Below are positions 1-7,002 of a stretch of DNA of 11,128 nucleotides, one piece after another. The first letter of the stretch is position 1; each line of letters begins with the position of its first letter. Source of the DNA: Brachyspira pilosicoli (lineage in GTDB: Bacteria; Spirochaetota; Brachyspiria; Brachyspirales; Brachyspiraceae). The DNA lies in assembly GCF_019402445.1 (NCBI RefSeq), contig NZ_SRZM01000214.1, forward strand, positions 1 through 11,128, in the 5' to 3' direction. The notes below the pieces were generated by a model. It was not told the origin of the DNA and ran no database searches. It saw nothing but the letters and a program-made list of their open reading frames with translations. A program made the position numbers and the translations under genes.

Positions 1-456
1 TCATTTTTTGCTAAGGCTGATAAAAATATACAAGAAAAAAAAGAAATAATAGATAATAATAAACAAACTAATGCAGCAAATTTTGAAAAAGAAGAAGTAC
101 TTCAAGAAATAATAACAATATTATTAAAAGGAACTTTATCATCTAAATATAGCAGCTCAAAAGTGGATTTGAAAATTCTTGGTGTGAGAGTATTAATTGT
201 ATATACACTGACTTATGTATTATCGCTTGCAGCTACCGCAATTATAGCCCAAAAATATTATCATGAAGAGATAAAAATAAAAGAAGATATTAGAGAGACT
301 ATAGGAACAATATTAGTAGTGTTTATTACTCTGGCATTAATAGCATTCGTTTTAATAGTAATAGCAATATATATGGAAAGTAATAGAGAATATTTAGCTT
401 TCAGCGGAGTGATTTTCGGTTTTATAGCCTGTATTATCATTAGAAAAATATCATAA
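1..456 (+). CDS. Small membrane protein of unknown function, 5' end cut by the window edge
   Basis: The frame is open from the first base, so the gene very probably begins outside the window; the GTG at 163 is an internal valine rather than a convincing start. The visible 151 residues begin with a charged Lys/Glu/Asn-rich stretch (about 1-55), followed by three hydrophobic segments at about 59-82, 101-123 and 130-147. The last segment begins with the motif EYLAFS (130-135). The protein aligns collinearly with the product of 768-1301: an LKG/IKN-to-RV block, an RV-x3-Y segment, a KED turn, then a helix and EYLAFSxxIF. The two are therefore paralogues. The missing N-terminus probably carries another membrane helix, as in that paralogue. 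I recognise no family and assign no function. A strong intrinsic terminator is not visible after the stop. Confidence 0.75.
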   Translation, partial: SFFAKADKNIQEKKEIIDNNKQTNAANFEKEEVLQEIITILLKGTLSSKYSSSKVDLKILGVRVLIVYTLTYVLSLAATAIIAQKYYHEEIKIKEDIRETIGTILVVFITLALIAFVLIVIAIYMESNREYLAFSGVIFGFIACIIIRKIS

Positions 457-767
457 ATTTATTAGTATTCTAAAAATATATACTTAATTTTTTAAGTTTA
501 TCAATTTTTTGTTTAATACTTTTATTTTACGCTTACAATAAACTAAGTCAATTTATAATTCAATAAACATATATACCGTATTGACAAAAAAGGTATATAT
601 AATAATATAATGACGAGGATTATGGAAAAGCAAAATTATGCTGATATAAATTTAGCATTATAATTTACACAATACAGTTTTATTTTCTATAAAAAAGTCT
701 ATATTATAATAAATAAAAAAGTATTGTCTTTATATTTTCTAATCATAATATCTATAAAGGCTTAAAA
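457..767. other. Intergenic region with a promoter-like dyad and no supported gene
   Basis: This 311-bp gap is almost entirely A/T. It contains a weak AT-only hairpin at 482-497 (ACTTAA/TTAAGT) too poor to call a terminator, the dyad and TTGACA box described separately (569-611), and a 13-codon reading frame (622-663) that I do not accept as a gene. A 7-bp inverted repeat (669-675 with 721-727) would enclose 45 nt in the leader of the next gene and is weak. Nothing else stands out. Confidence 0.6.
569..611 (+). promoter_or_regulatory. Candidate sigma70 promoter inside a 9-bp inverted repeat (possible operator)
   Basis: A perfect TTGACA lies at 581-586. Downstream are TAATAT (603-608, 16-bp spacing) and TATAAT (606-611, 19-bp spacing) as possible -10 boxes. 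The -35 box is bracketed by a perfect inverted repeat, ATATATACC at 569-577 and GGTATATAT at 592-600, separated by 14 nt. The arm centres are 23 bp apart, about two helical turns, which fits a dimeric repressor site. The long loop and lack of a following T-run argue against a terminator. It would transcribe the gene starting at 768 with a leader of about 150 nt. The regulator is not identifiable from this window. Confidence 0.5.
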
Positions 768-1301
768 ATGAGTAAAAAAGAATCTGCAAAATCTATAATA
801 ATTTTTGCAATATTTTTGTTTTCACCTATTATAATACCTCCTGCTCTTATAATATTATTTTCTTACAGAGATACAAATATAGGATTTGCAAAAGAAGTAG
901 AAATAAATATAAGAAATGATTTAGAAACAACTTATTTAAAAAATATATCAAAAGAAAAAAAGAAAGTGAACTTTACAACGTATATAAAAAATAGTTTCTT
1001 TATAAGATATTATACGGCAAAAGCTTTTTTTAATACTATATTTATGAGAGTTTCTTTGCTATATGCTATATTGGCTATATTTACAGGTATTATACCAAAT
1101 ACAAAGAATGAAATTAATAAATTCTACAGAACAATGAAAGAGGATAAAAAAAGTTTGCTATTCACACTTTTTTTATTTGCAAATGTTATTACTATAACAG
1201 TTTTATGTGTTATTAATGCTAAAAGTAAAATAGAATATTTAGCATTTAGTGCAATAATTTTTAGAAAAATACTAGATACTTTCTTAGAAAAATATTCATA
1301 A
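768..1301 (+). CDS. Multi-pass membrane protein of unknown function, paralogue of the 1-456 gene
   Basis: The product has 177 residues. The ATG at 768 is preceded by AAAGG (756-760) with 7-nt spacing, which supports this start. Hydrophobic segments lie at about 8-32 (N-terminal anchor containing two prolines), 89-109 and 129-150. A shorter segment at about 156-171 begins with EYLAFS (156-161). Residues 33-88 form a polar, lysine-rich loop. From about residue 40 onward it is collinear with the product of 1-456. The last helix is less hydrophobic and more basic than in that paralogue (RKILDTFLEKY), so the C-terminus has diverged. It is followed by a broken small membrane gene and the gene at 1576, perhaps as one transcript. 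No enzymatic motif is visible, and the function is unknown. Confidence 0.75.
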   Translation: MSKKESAKSIIIFAIFLFSPIIIPPALIILFSYRDTNIGFAKEVEINIRNDLETTYLKNISKEKKKVNFTTYIKNSFFIRYYTAKAFFNTIFMRVSLLYAILAIFTGIIPNTKNEINKFYRTMKEDKKSLLFTLFLFANVITITVLCVINAKSKIEYLAFSAIIFRKILDTFLEKYS

Positions 1302-1404
1302 ATATATAGAGTAAAATATAAGGCAATTATGATAAGAAAACATAAAGAAGAAAATATTTATATAAGAGCTATTCTTAATTCGTAAAATAAAAAAGGAGTA
1401 TTAA

Positions 1405-1595
1405 ATAAAAAAGAAATAATAATTAATTTTCTTTCATTTTTATGGATTGGAATTACTATATTTGCTTTTCTTATGTTAAAAGATAATATTATAACTAGCA
1501 AAGAGTATTTAAGTATAGCATTAGGAATTATATTAGGTTTAGTATTAGCATTAAAAGGAGATATAATAAATATTTATGAAAGATATTATTTTTAA
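1405..1595 (+). pseudogene. Two-helix membrane protein gene with a broken start codon
   Basis: A strong Shine-Dalgarno sequence, AAGGAG (1393-1398), is followed after 6 nt by AT at 1405-1406 and then AAAAAAGAA. Inserting a single G after 1406 would give ATG AAA AAA GAA in frame with an uninterrupted coding stretch to TAA at 1593-1595, a 63-residue protein beginning MKKEIIINFL. It would have two membrane helices (about 6-25 and 34-52) and the family-like motif KEYLSIALG at the start of the second. As sequenced there is no ATG, GTG or TTG near the ribosome site; the first in-frame ATG is at 1473, inside the first helix. Alternatives are a sequencing error, a rare ATA/ATT start, or a longer gene from ATG 1329 interrupted by TAA at 1383-1385 in the same frame. 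The 3' end overlaps the next gene by 20 nt. Confidence 0.5.
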
Positions 1596-2184
1596 TTTAA
1601 TATATAAAATCAATATACCAGAAAATGATTTATTTAGAATGGCAGCATTATTTTTATGCTCTTTTATAATAGTATTTTTAATATTGCTTTTAATTAAAGG
1701 AATTGGTGAAACAGTAGTAGATGGTGATAGTGTAATAGGTTTGGCAATAGCTATAATATTAATAATAGTGTTTTTTGTGGTATCAGGATTTTTTATAATA
1801 AAAAATATTGAAAATACTTATGAATATATATTTATAGCCATTGGTATTATAACGGCATTATTTAATTTAAATGAAGATAACATAAAAAAGACATTGCTTG
1901 TTGCTTTTGTATTTTTTATTATACTTTTATATGCATCGTTTTTTAATGCTCCGCCAATTATAAATGATGCCTCTATAAGCAATAAAACAAATAATTATAC
2001 TAATAATTTGAAATCAACTTTATCAATTCAAAAAGATATTATTGAAACTATTTTAGGACCTTCAAATATTTTTACTATGGTTTTATTTGGAGATATTACA
2101 TTAAAAGATGCTTTAATTATAGGATTAATTTTAATTTTATTAATAATTATAGCTAGTTATGTTTTTAAAAAAATTAGAAAATGA
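1576..2184 (+). CDS. Five-helix membrane protein of unknown function
   Basis: The product has 202 residues. Predicted membrane segments lie at about 20-41, 52-76, 83-97, 104-124 and 178-197, with a polar Asn/Ser/Thr-rich loop at about 125-177 and a basic C-terminus (FKKIRK). The third segment begins with TYEYIFIAIGII, which resembles the EYLAFS/EYLSIA signature of the upstream genes and suggests distant relationship. ATG 1576 is the only usable start, because an in-frame stop lies at 1567. The AAAAGGAG at 1553-1560 is 15 nt away, longer than usual. The gene overlaps the 3' end of the broken gene before it, so translation may be coupled. It converges on the minus-strand gene ending at 2242. 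No known domain is recognised. Confidence 0.7.
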   Translation: MKDIIFNLIYKINIPENDLFRMAALFLCSFIIVFLILLLIKGIGETVVDGDSVIGLAIAIILIIVFFVVSGFFIIKNIENTYEYIFIAIGIITALFNLNEDNIKKTLLVAFVFFIILLYASFFNAPPIINDASISNKTNNYTNNLKSTLSIQKDIIETILGPSNIFTMVLFGDITLKDALIIGLILILLIIIASYVFKKIRK

Positions 2185-2241
2185 ATATAAGAAAAACAAA
2201 TATTATTATACATCAGTTGTAGAAGAATTTAATTTTTATAA

Positions 2242-2805
2242 TTATTCATTATTTTTTTTATTATCTTTATCCCTAAGGTGTTTGCTAATTAGCAATACTA
2301 TAAAAGACATTACACCGCCGAAAAAGAATGCTGATAATTCTAGTATGCTCTCTATACTTTCGCCAATATTAAAAATAGCCAAGTTTTCATGTATTTTATA
2401 AATAATAACCGAGCTTATTACAAGAATTATTGCAAGTACAATAATATAATATTTATAAGAGTCTTTTTTAAAAAATAATATCTCTATCAAAACACCTAAT
2501 ATGGCAGCCCCTATCATAAATATTATTATTAATCTCACATATAAATCTTTTGAATCCTCTTCAAAATCTACGTTAGGATGCTCTCTATCTCTCCATCTGA
2601 GGTAGTTGCGGCGAATTTCTTTAATTTCTATATTATTGTTATTATAACTATTCTCTAAAATAATATCATTATCAGTTACTATATAGTTTGCGTTGTGAAT
2701 ATTGTTAACTGTATTATTATTTTTTATCAAGTCATTATAAAATATATAAGAAATTATAATAGATATCAATATAATATTTAATATATTAAGCTTTGAGAAT
2801 TTCAT
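2242..2805 (-). CDS. Four-helix membrane protein with an Asn-rich loop, unknown function
   Basis: The product has 187 residues. The start is supported by AGGA (2811-2814 on the plus strand, read in reverse) with 5-nt spacing. Hydrophobic segments lie at about 7-23, 91-112, 118-137 and 153-174. Between the first and second is a polar region (24-90), rich in asparagine first and then in charged residues (RRNYLRWRDRE near 65-75). By the positive-inside rule this region is likely extracytoplasmic, although its basic cluster leaves the topology uncertain. The C-terminus is short and charged (KHLRDKDNKKNNE). It resembles the plus-strand neighbours only in overall design; SILELSAFFFGG near 152-163 is at best a faint echo of their EYLAFS segment. 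I do not recognise a family. A promoter lies upstream at 2841-2869. Confidence 0.7.
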   Translation of the reverse strand: MKFSKLNILNIILISIIISYIFYNDLIKNNNTVNNIHNANYIVTDNDIILENSYNNNNIEIKEIRRNYLRWRDREHPNVDFEEDSKDLYVRLIIIFMIGAAILGVLIEILFFKKDSYKYYIIVLAIILVISSVIIYKIHENLAIFNIGESIESILELSAFFFGGVMSFIVLLISKHLRDKDNKKNNE

Positions 2806-2840
2806 TTTATTCCTATAGTATAATTGCTAAATATAGTTTT

Positions 2841-2869
2841 ACTATAATTTAAAAGATGTTTTATTTCAA
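2841..2869 (-). promoter_or_regulatory. Sigma70-like promoter for the minus-strand membrane gene
   Basis: Read on the minus strand, TTGAAA (2864-2869) and TATAGT (2841-2846) are separated by 17 bp. Transcription would start about 30 nt before the ATG at 2805. It is divergent from, and does not overlap, the rightward promoter at 2891-2919. Confidence 0.5.
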
Positions 2870-2890
2870 TATAAAATAAGTTTTACATTC

Positions 2891-2919
2891 TTGAACAATA
2901 AGCGATTTTATTATATAAT
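2891..2919 (+). promoter_or_regulatory. Sigma70-like promoter for the DUF2723/TPR gene
   Basis: TTGAAC (2891-2896) and a consensus TATAAT (2914-2919) are separated by exactly 17 bp. The start of transcription would be near 2926, giving a leader of about 160 nt before the ATG at 3087. In such an AT-rich background a TATAAT alone means little; the -35 match and ideal spacing carry the call. Confidence 0.5.
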
Positions 2920-2970
2920 AATTGATTATAGTTCTAATATTTGCGGATATTAAAATATTAACAACTATTT

Positions 2971-3026
2971 GCACTTTTTGGTACTTTTTGCGGCGGGAAA
3001 AAGTACAAAAGAAATTCATTGCCGCA
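2971..3026. repeat. Leader repeat: 10-bp tandem repeat plus GC-rich-loop hairpin
   Basis: GCACTTTTTG (2971-2980) is immediately repeated as GTACTTTTTG (2981-2990), with one mismatch. The second copy forms a perfect 9-bp inverted repeat, GTACTTTTT (2981-2989) with AAAAAGTAC (2998-3006), around the loop GCGGCGGG. That loop is the most GC-rich patch in its surroundings. An alternative 6-bp stem, TGCGGC (2989-2994) with GCCGCA (3021-3026), uses the same GC bases and would be mutually exclusive with the first. No T-run follows on either strand, so it is not an ordinary terminator. It could be a dispersed intergenic repeat or a leader-RNA structure. Confidence 0.55.
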
Positions 3027-3086
3027 TATAATCCAAAATAAAATATATCTGAAACTATTTAAAATTAGATAAGAGGAAATAATTCA

Positions 3087-6000
3087 ATGGCTAAACTTTC
3101 GCATCTTGAAAAAGAGTATATTAAAGCTAATTACAAAAATAAAAGCATTGATGAGCTTACAAAAAAACTAGAAAAAGACAGAGAGTTAATAGAAGAATAT
3201 ATTAATAATCTGCAAAACAATCAAAAAAATAATGCAAAGAATAATAAAAAAGAAAAAGCTAATAAAGAAAAAGGCGAAAACATACTCTCTAAATTATTCT
3301 CAAAGTCTTCTGACAGCGAACCAATATTTAAAAAGTATGAAATAAAACCCTATCACCTTTCAAAGATAGATATAATATTTTCTAGTGCAGCATTTTTGTT
3401 TACATTTTTGCTTTATTTGTTTACATTAACTCCTTCACTTTCGGCAGGAGATAATGGAGAGCTTACAACAGCAGCTTATTTCTTGGGGGTAGGACATGCT
3501 CCGGGATATCCTTTTTATACTTTAATGTCTAAACTATTTACTTATATACCATTTGGAAACATAGCTTGGAGAACAAACCTATTTTCAGGCACATGTGGTG
3601 CTATCGCTATGATTTTCTTCTATCTTATTATGGTTAAAGTATTAGGACAAAACAGAATTGAGAGAGGTTTTTCTCCTGTAGTACATATACCAGCATTACT
3701 TGCAAGTGTTGCTTTTGCTATATCTGACAATATGTGGGCACAGGCTACTATGGCTGAAGTTTACAGCTTAAACATTCTTCAAATAGCTTCTATGCTTTTA
3801 ATACTTGTTTATTGGTTTGAAGCAGTTTGGCAGCATGCTAATGATGATGTGCCTTACTATGGAAATAAATATTTAATGGCTTTCGGTTTTCTTTATGGGG
3901 TAGCACTTGCTAATCACCATGTTACTTTGCCTTTTGCTTTTGCTCCTCTTTTGTTTATAGCTATTGTATTATTCTTAGTTCATAAAGACAGATATATAGA
4001 AAACATTGAAACTCCTTTTATATCTATATTTGTATTTTTAGTGTTACTTTTTATAGGTGGGTTTGGATACTATAGATTTATTATGAATTATGAGGCTTAT
4101 TTATATTTCCCTCCCGGTGTAGCTTCCAATGATTCTATATTCTCTATACTCTTTAAGCCTTTCACAGATATGAACATTTTAAGCGACATATTTACAGCAC
4201 TTGCTAATGGTTCTTATTTAAGACCAGATATGATACAAAATTTAAAAGCTCCTTTCTACCCAACTCTTTATAAAGGAATGTTTTTAGTATTTTGGCCTTT
4301 ATTTTTAGTTGTAGTTTGGGTGTTAGTTTATAGATATTTCTTGTGCAAGATAGATAAGTTTAATAATGATAATGATTTTATCACTGGAATATCATTTTCT
4401 TATTACAAAATGCTTTTAATGCTTGCTGTTGGCGTTATGATATATGCTTACATGCCTATAAGAGCAAGGGCTTTGCCTCCTCTAAACTGGGGACAGCTAA
4501 ATGAACCGTCTGGTTGGGAGAATTTAAGCTATTTATTTAGTATGATACACAGAAAACAATACGGTGCTTCTGGTAACGATATTGCAGCAGCTTTCATACT
4601 TCACCCAGAACAAGTTACTGCTTTAATTAATATATTTAAAACTCAATTAACTGTTTTAGGTTTACTATTCTTAATACCTGGATTATTTCAAATATTTAAG
4701 AAAAATAAGTTTATAGGAATATTCTCAGTATTTGGACTATTAAGTTTTGGTGTATCTTTAATGGCATATACTAATCCTCCTCCAAGTGTAAGAACTTTAT
4801 CATTTGTTGAAGTATTTTTCTTGCCTGCTACTTTATATATGATTGTAATAGTTGGCTTTGGTATACAATGGTATATGGAATATTTTAATACTAATATAAA
4901 AAATGTATTAAAGAAACCTTCTGAAGAGATTACAGATATAAAATTAAAGCCTTATCATGCAATATCACTTATAGCAATATTTGCAATAATGGTGCCTATA
5001 TTTGTAATGAACTTTAGCCGTAACAACAACTCAAAAGATTTTAGTAACCATGACTATTCATACAATATGATGAACTCTCTTCCAGACAATGCAATATTTG
5101 CAACAGAGGGAGGAGATAACCAAGTATTTGGTCTTGTTTACTACACTATGGTTGAAAGAAGAAGACCAGATTTGAAAATATATGACCAGAAAGGTAATGT
5201 ATTTGAGAGAATATACGGCAATCTTATGAAAACAGACGGCAGATGGCTTGGAAGCATAAGCGATGCTGTGGACAAAGATTTTATAGACAGTGGTAGACCT
5301 TATTATATGGCTTGGAGAAGAGATGGTCTTGAAAGACTTGGAGATTATTACTTTAAGGCTTATGGACTTGTGTTTAAAGTTCAACCTATAAAATATGCTT
5401 TAGTTGATGAGTTAGAGTTCTTCAAAGTTCTTACTGTTAATGATTATAAGGCAATAGCAAAAGAGCATTTAAAAAGAAATTATGAGAATGAAAAAGTTGT
5501 TTCAGATTTGAATGCTTTGCTTGATGAAGGGTTAATATCAGTAGAGAGAAAAAATAACTATAACGGCAATGAAGAGATAACTTTCGTAAAAATGTATGAG
5601 CTTCCTTTCCCAGAGTTAAAAACAGAAGAAGATTATTGGAATAGCTACACTATGAAAGGAACTGCTGAAGAGATTTCTCATTATGACTTTTTAACTAGAG
5701 AGATTTTTGTAAGTTCTTATTCACTTGCCAAAATAGATATGTATAACAGAAGAATAAAAACATATCAAAAATTACTTGGCTTTATGGGTAATGGAGACGT
5801 TGCTAAAAACGGAATTACAAGAGAAGAGGCTAATGCAAAAATAGAAGAATATAAAAAGCTTAAAAGAGAAGAAGAAGAGAGAATGCTTACTATAGGCTTT
5901 GATATGTCTAATGTTTACTTTGCTATAGGTAATCAGGCTATATTAGATGAGGATTATGAGAGAGCTACAGTGATGTATGAAGAGCTTATAAAACTTGAAA

Positions 6001-6824
6001 AGCTTATTTATCCTGCTTATTTCAATTTGGCTGCTTCTTATGAATATTTAGCTCGTTCTAAAGATACTCCTTATGAGAAAGAGGCTGAATATTTAAATAA
6101 AGCTAAAGATGTAATGGCAAGAGCAGAGAAAACTTTCCATAGAGGTAAAGATATGGGAGATGCTGCAAGAAGCCAAAACACTACTTATCAACAGATAATG
6201 CAGTTTAATAATAGATTAGATTTACAGCTTAGAACTACAAGACAGCAGGCAGATGCTCTAAAACAGCAGGCTATAGCCGAAAACACTTTTGATAGTTACA
6301 CTGCTTATGCTAATTATATTTATCAAAACAGACAGGATTTAGATGAAACTATTTGGGCTAAAACTGAAGCTAAAAAAAGAGCTGTTAATAACACTCAATT
6401 GATAAATGTTAATAAAGAGCTTGCTATACTTTATGCTAATATTGGTGATGTTAATACTGGTATAAATATATTAAATGATACTTTGAATCTTCCTAATATT
6501 ACTAGAGATGATATAAGAGGTGTAGATTTTGATTTGGCTAGCATTTATCTTAATCAAAAGAGATATAATGAAGCTGTAAATATATATTCAAAATATACTA
6601 ATGATTTAACTCAGGACGGTGCTTTTGCTTTGTATGCTATAGGTCATATATATATAGAACAGAATATGATTGTTGAGGCACTTAATATTTATAATGATTT
6701 TAAGGTAAGAATGTCGCCTCTTTCTAAAGATAATCAGGTTATAGCTAATTTGGATAAAGATGTTGAAAGCAGAAGGGTACAGATAATGCAGTATTTAGGT
6801 ACTGTTGGGGCTCCTAATCAATAA
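3087..6824 (+). CDS. DUF2723 (TMEM260-like) GT-C membrane glycosyltransferase with C-terminal TPR-like repeats
   Basis: The product has 1245 residues; ATG 3087 follows AGAGGA (3072-3077). Residues 1-75 are cytoplasmic and highly charged. A multi-pass membrane region spans about 95-645. It opens with the DUF2723 hallmark: DNGEL (122-126), then a GVGHAPGYP block (134-142), WAQATMAEVYSLN (217-229), NHH (276-278) and RALPPLNWGQ (461-470). The acidic DNGEL lies where GT-C enzymes keep catalytic acids in the first extracytoplasmic loop. A periplasmic part follows (about 650-870), with LPDNAIFATEGGDN (665-678) and RRRPDL (691-696), as in this family. Residues about 930-1210 form TPR-like helical repeats, for example 938-970, 1106-1135 and 1147-1172. 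Human TMEM260 is a protein O-mannosyltransferase. By analogy this protein may transfer a sugar from a lipid carrier to exported proteins, but donor and acceptor are unknown. The TPRs probably bind a partner or acceptor. Confidence 0.85.
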   Translation: MAKLSHLEKEYIKANYKNKSIDELTKKLEKDRELIEEYINNLQNNQKNNAKNNKKEKANKEKGENILSKLFSKSSDSEPIFKKYEIKPYHLSKIDIIFSSAAFLFTFLLYLFTLTPSLSAGDNGELTTAAYFLGVGHAPGYPFYTLMSKLFTYIPFGNIAWRTNLFSGTCGAIAMIFFYLIMVKVLGQNRIERGFSPVVHIPALLASVAFAISDNMWAQATMAEVYSLNILQIASMLLILVYWFEAVWQHANDDVPYYGNKYLMAFGFLYGVALANHHVTLPFAFAPLLFIAIVLFLVHKDRYIENIETPFISIFVFLVLLFIGGFGYYRFIMNYEAYLYFPPGVASNDSIFSILFKPFTDMNILSDIFTALANGSYLRPDMIQNLKAPFYPTLYKGMFLVFWPLFLVVVWVLVYRYFLCKIDKFNNDNDFITGISFSYYKMLLMLAVGVMIYAYMPIRARALPPLNWGQLNEPSGWENLSYLFSMIHRKQYGASGNDIAAAFILHPEQVTALINIFKTQLTVLGLLFLIPGLFQIFKKNKFIGIFSVFGLLSFGVSLMAYTNPPPSVRTLSFVEVFFLPATLYMIVIVGFGIQWYMEYFNTNIKNVLKKPSEEITDIKLKPYHAISLIAIFAIMVPIFVMNFSRNNNSKDFSNHDYSYNMMNSLPDNAIFATEGGDNQVFGLVYYTMVERRRPDLKIYDQKGNVFERIYGNLMKTDGRWLGSISDAVDKDFIDSGRPYYMAWRRDGLERLGDYYFKAYGLVFKVQPIKYALVDELEFFKVLTVNDYKAIAKEHLKRNYENEKVVSDLNALLDEGLISVERKNNYNGNEEITFVKMYELPFPELKTEEDYWNSYTMKGTAEEISHYDFLTREIFVSSYSLAKIDMYNRRIKTYQKLLGFMGNGDVAKNGITREEANAKIEEYKKLKREEEERMLTIGFDMSNVYFAIGNQAILDEDYERATVMYEELIKLEKLIYPAYFNLAASYEYLARSKDTPYEKEAEYLNKAKDVMARAEKTFHRGKDMGDAARSQNTTYQQIMQFNNRLDLQLRTTRQQADALKQQAIAENTFDSYTAYANYIYQNRQDLDETIWAKTEAKKRAVNNTQLINVNKELAILYANIGDVNTGINILNDTLNLPNITRDDIRGVDFDLASIYLNQKRYNEAVNIYSKYTNDLTQDGAFALYAIGHIYIEQNMIVEALNIYNDFKVRMSPLSKDNQVIANLDKDVESRRVQIMQYLGTVGAPNQ

Positions 6825-6845
6825 TAAAAAAGTATAATAATTATT

Positions 6846-6882
6846 AAGGCTTGCTATTATTTATAATAGTAAGCCTTTTTTT
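6846..6882 (+). terminator. Intrinsic terminator after the DUF2723/TPR gene
   Basis: A near-perfect 15-bp stem is formed by AAGGCTTGCTATTAT (6846-6860) and ATAATAGTAAGCCTT (6863-6877), with one G-U pair. The innermost A-U pairs probably open to make the loop. A run of seven T (6876-6882) overlaps the stem end. It lies 21 nt after the stop codon. Confidence 0.85.
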
Positions 6883-6918
6883 ATTGCTATAATTAGTATT
6901 GTAAAATTTCTTTTCATA

Positions 6919-6946
6919 TTGATTTTTTAAAGAAAATTACTATATT
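6919..6946 (+). promoter_or_regulatory. Possible sigma70 promoter for the outer-membrane protein gene
   Basis: TTGATT (6919-6924) and TATATT (6941-6946) are spaced 16 bp apart, after the upstream terminator and about 56 bp before the ATG at 7003. The match is moderate in an AT-rich region. Confidence 0.35.
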
Positions 6947-7002
6947 ACTATAAAAAGTATAAAATATTTACTAATATATTTTATTAAATAGGAGATTAAA
7001 AA

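Noticed and set aside
622..663. 13-codon reading frame (MEKQNYADINLAL) with GAGG before it
   Set aside because: It is very short, and the nearby promoter would start transcription at or after its ribosome site. Chance is more likely than a leader peptide.
1329..1385. 18-codon reading frame with AAGG at 1320-1323
   Set aside because: It is too short to support alone. It is in frame with the broken gene downstream, so it is mentioned there as an alternative start interrupted by TAA.
2159..2401. 80-codon plus-strand reading frame
   Set aside because: It overlaps the end of the 1576-2184 gene and lies antisense to the membrane gene at 2242-2805. It has no ribosome site and a composition of a shadow frame.
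5058..5384. 108-codon minus-strand reading frame inside the DUF2723 gene
   Set aside because: It is antisense to a well-supported coding region and shows no domain or ribosome site.
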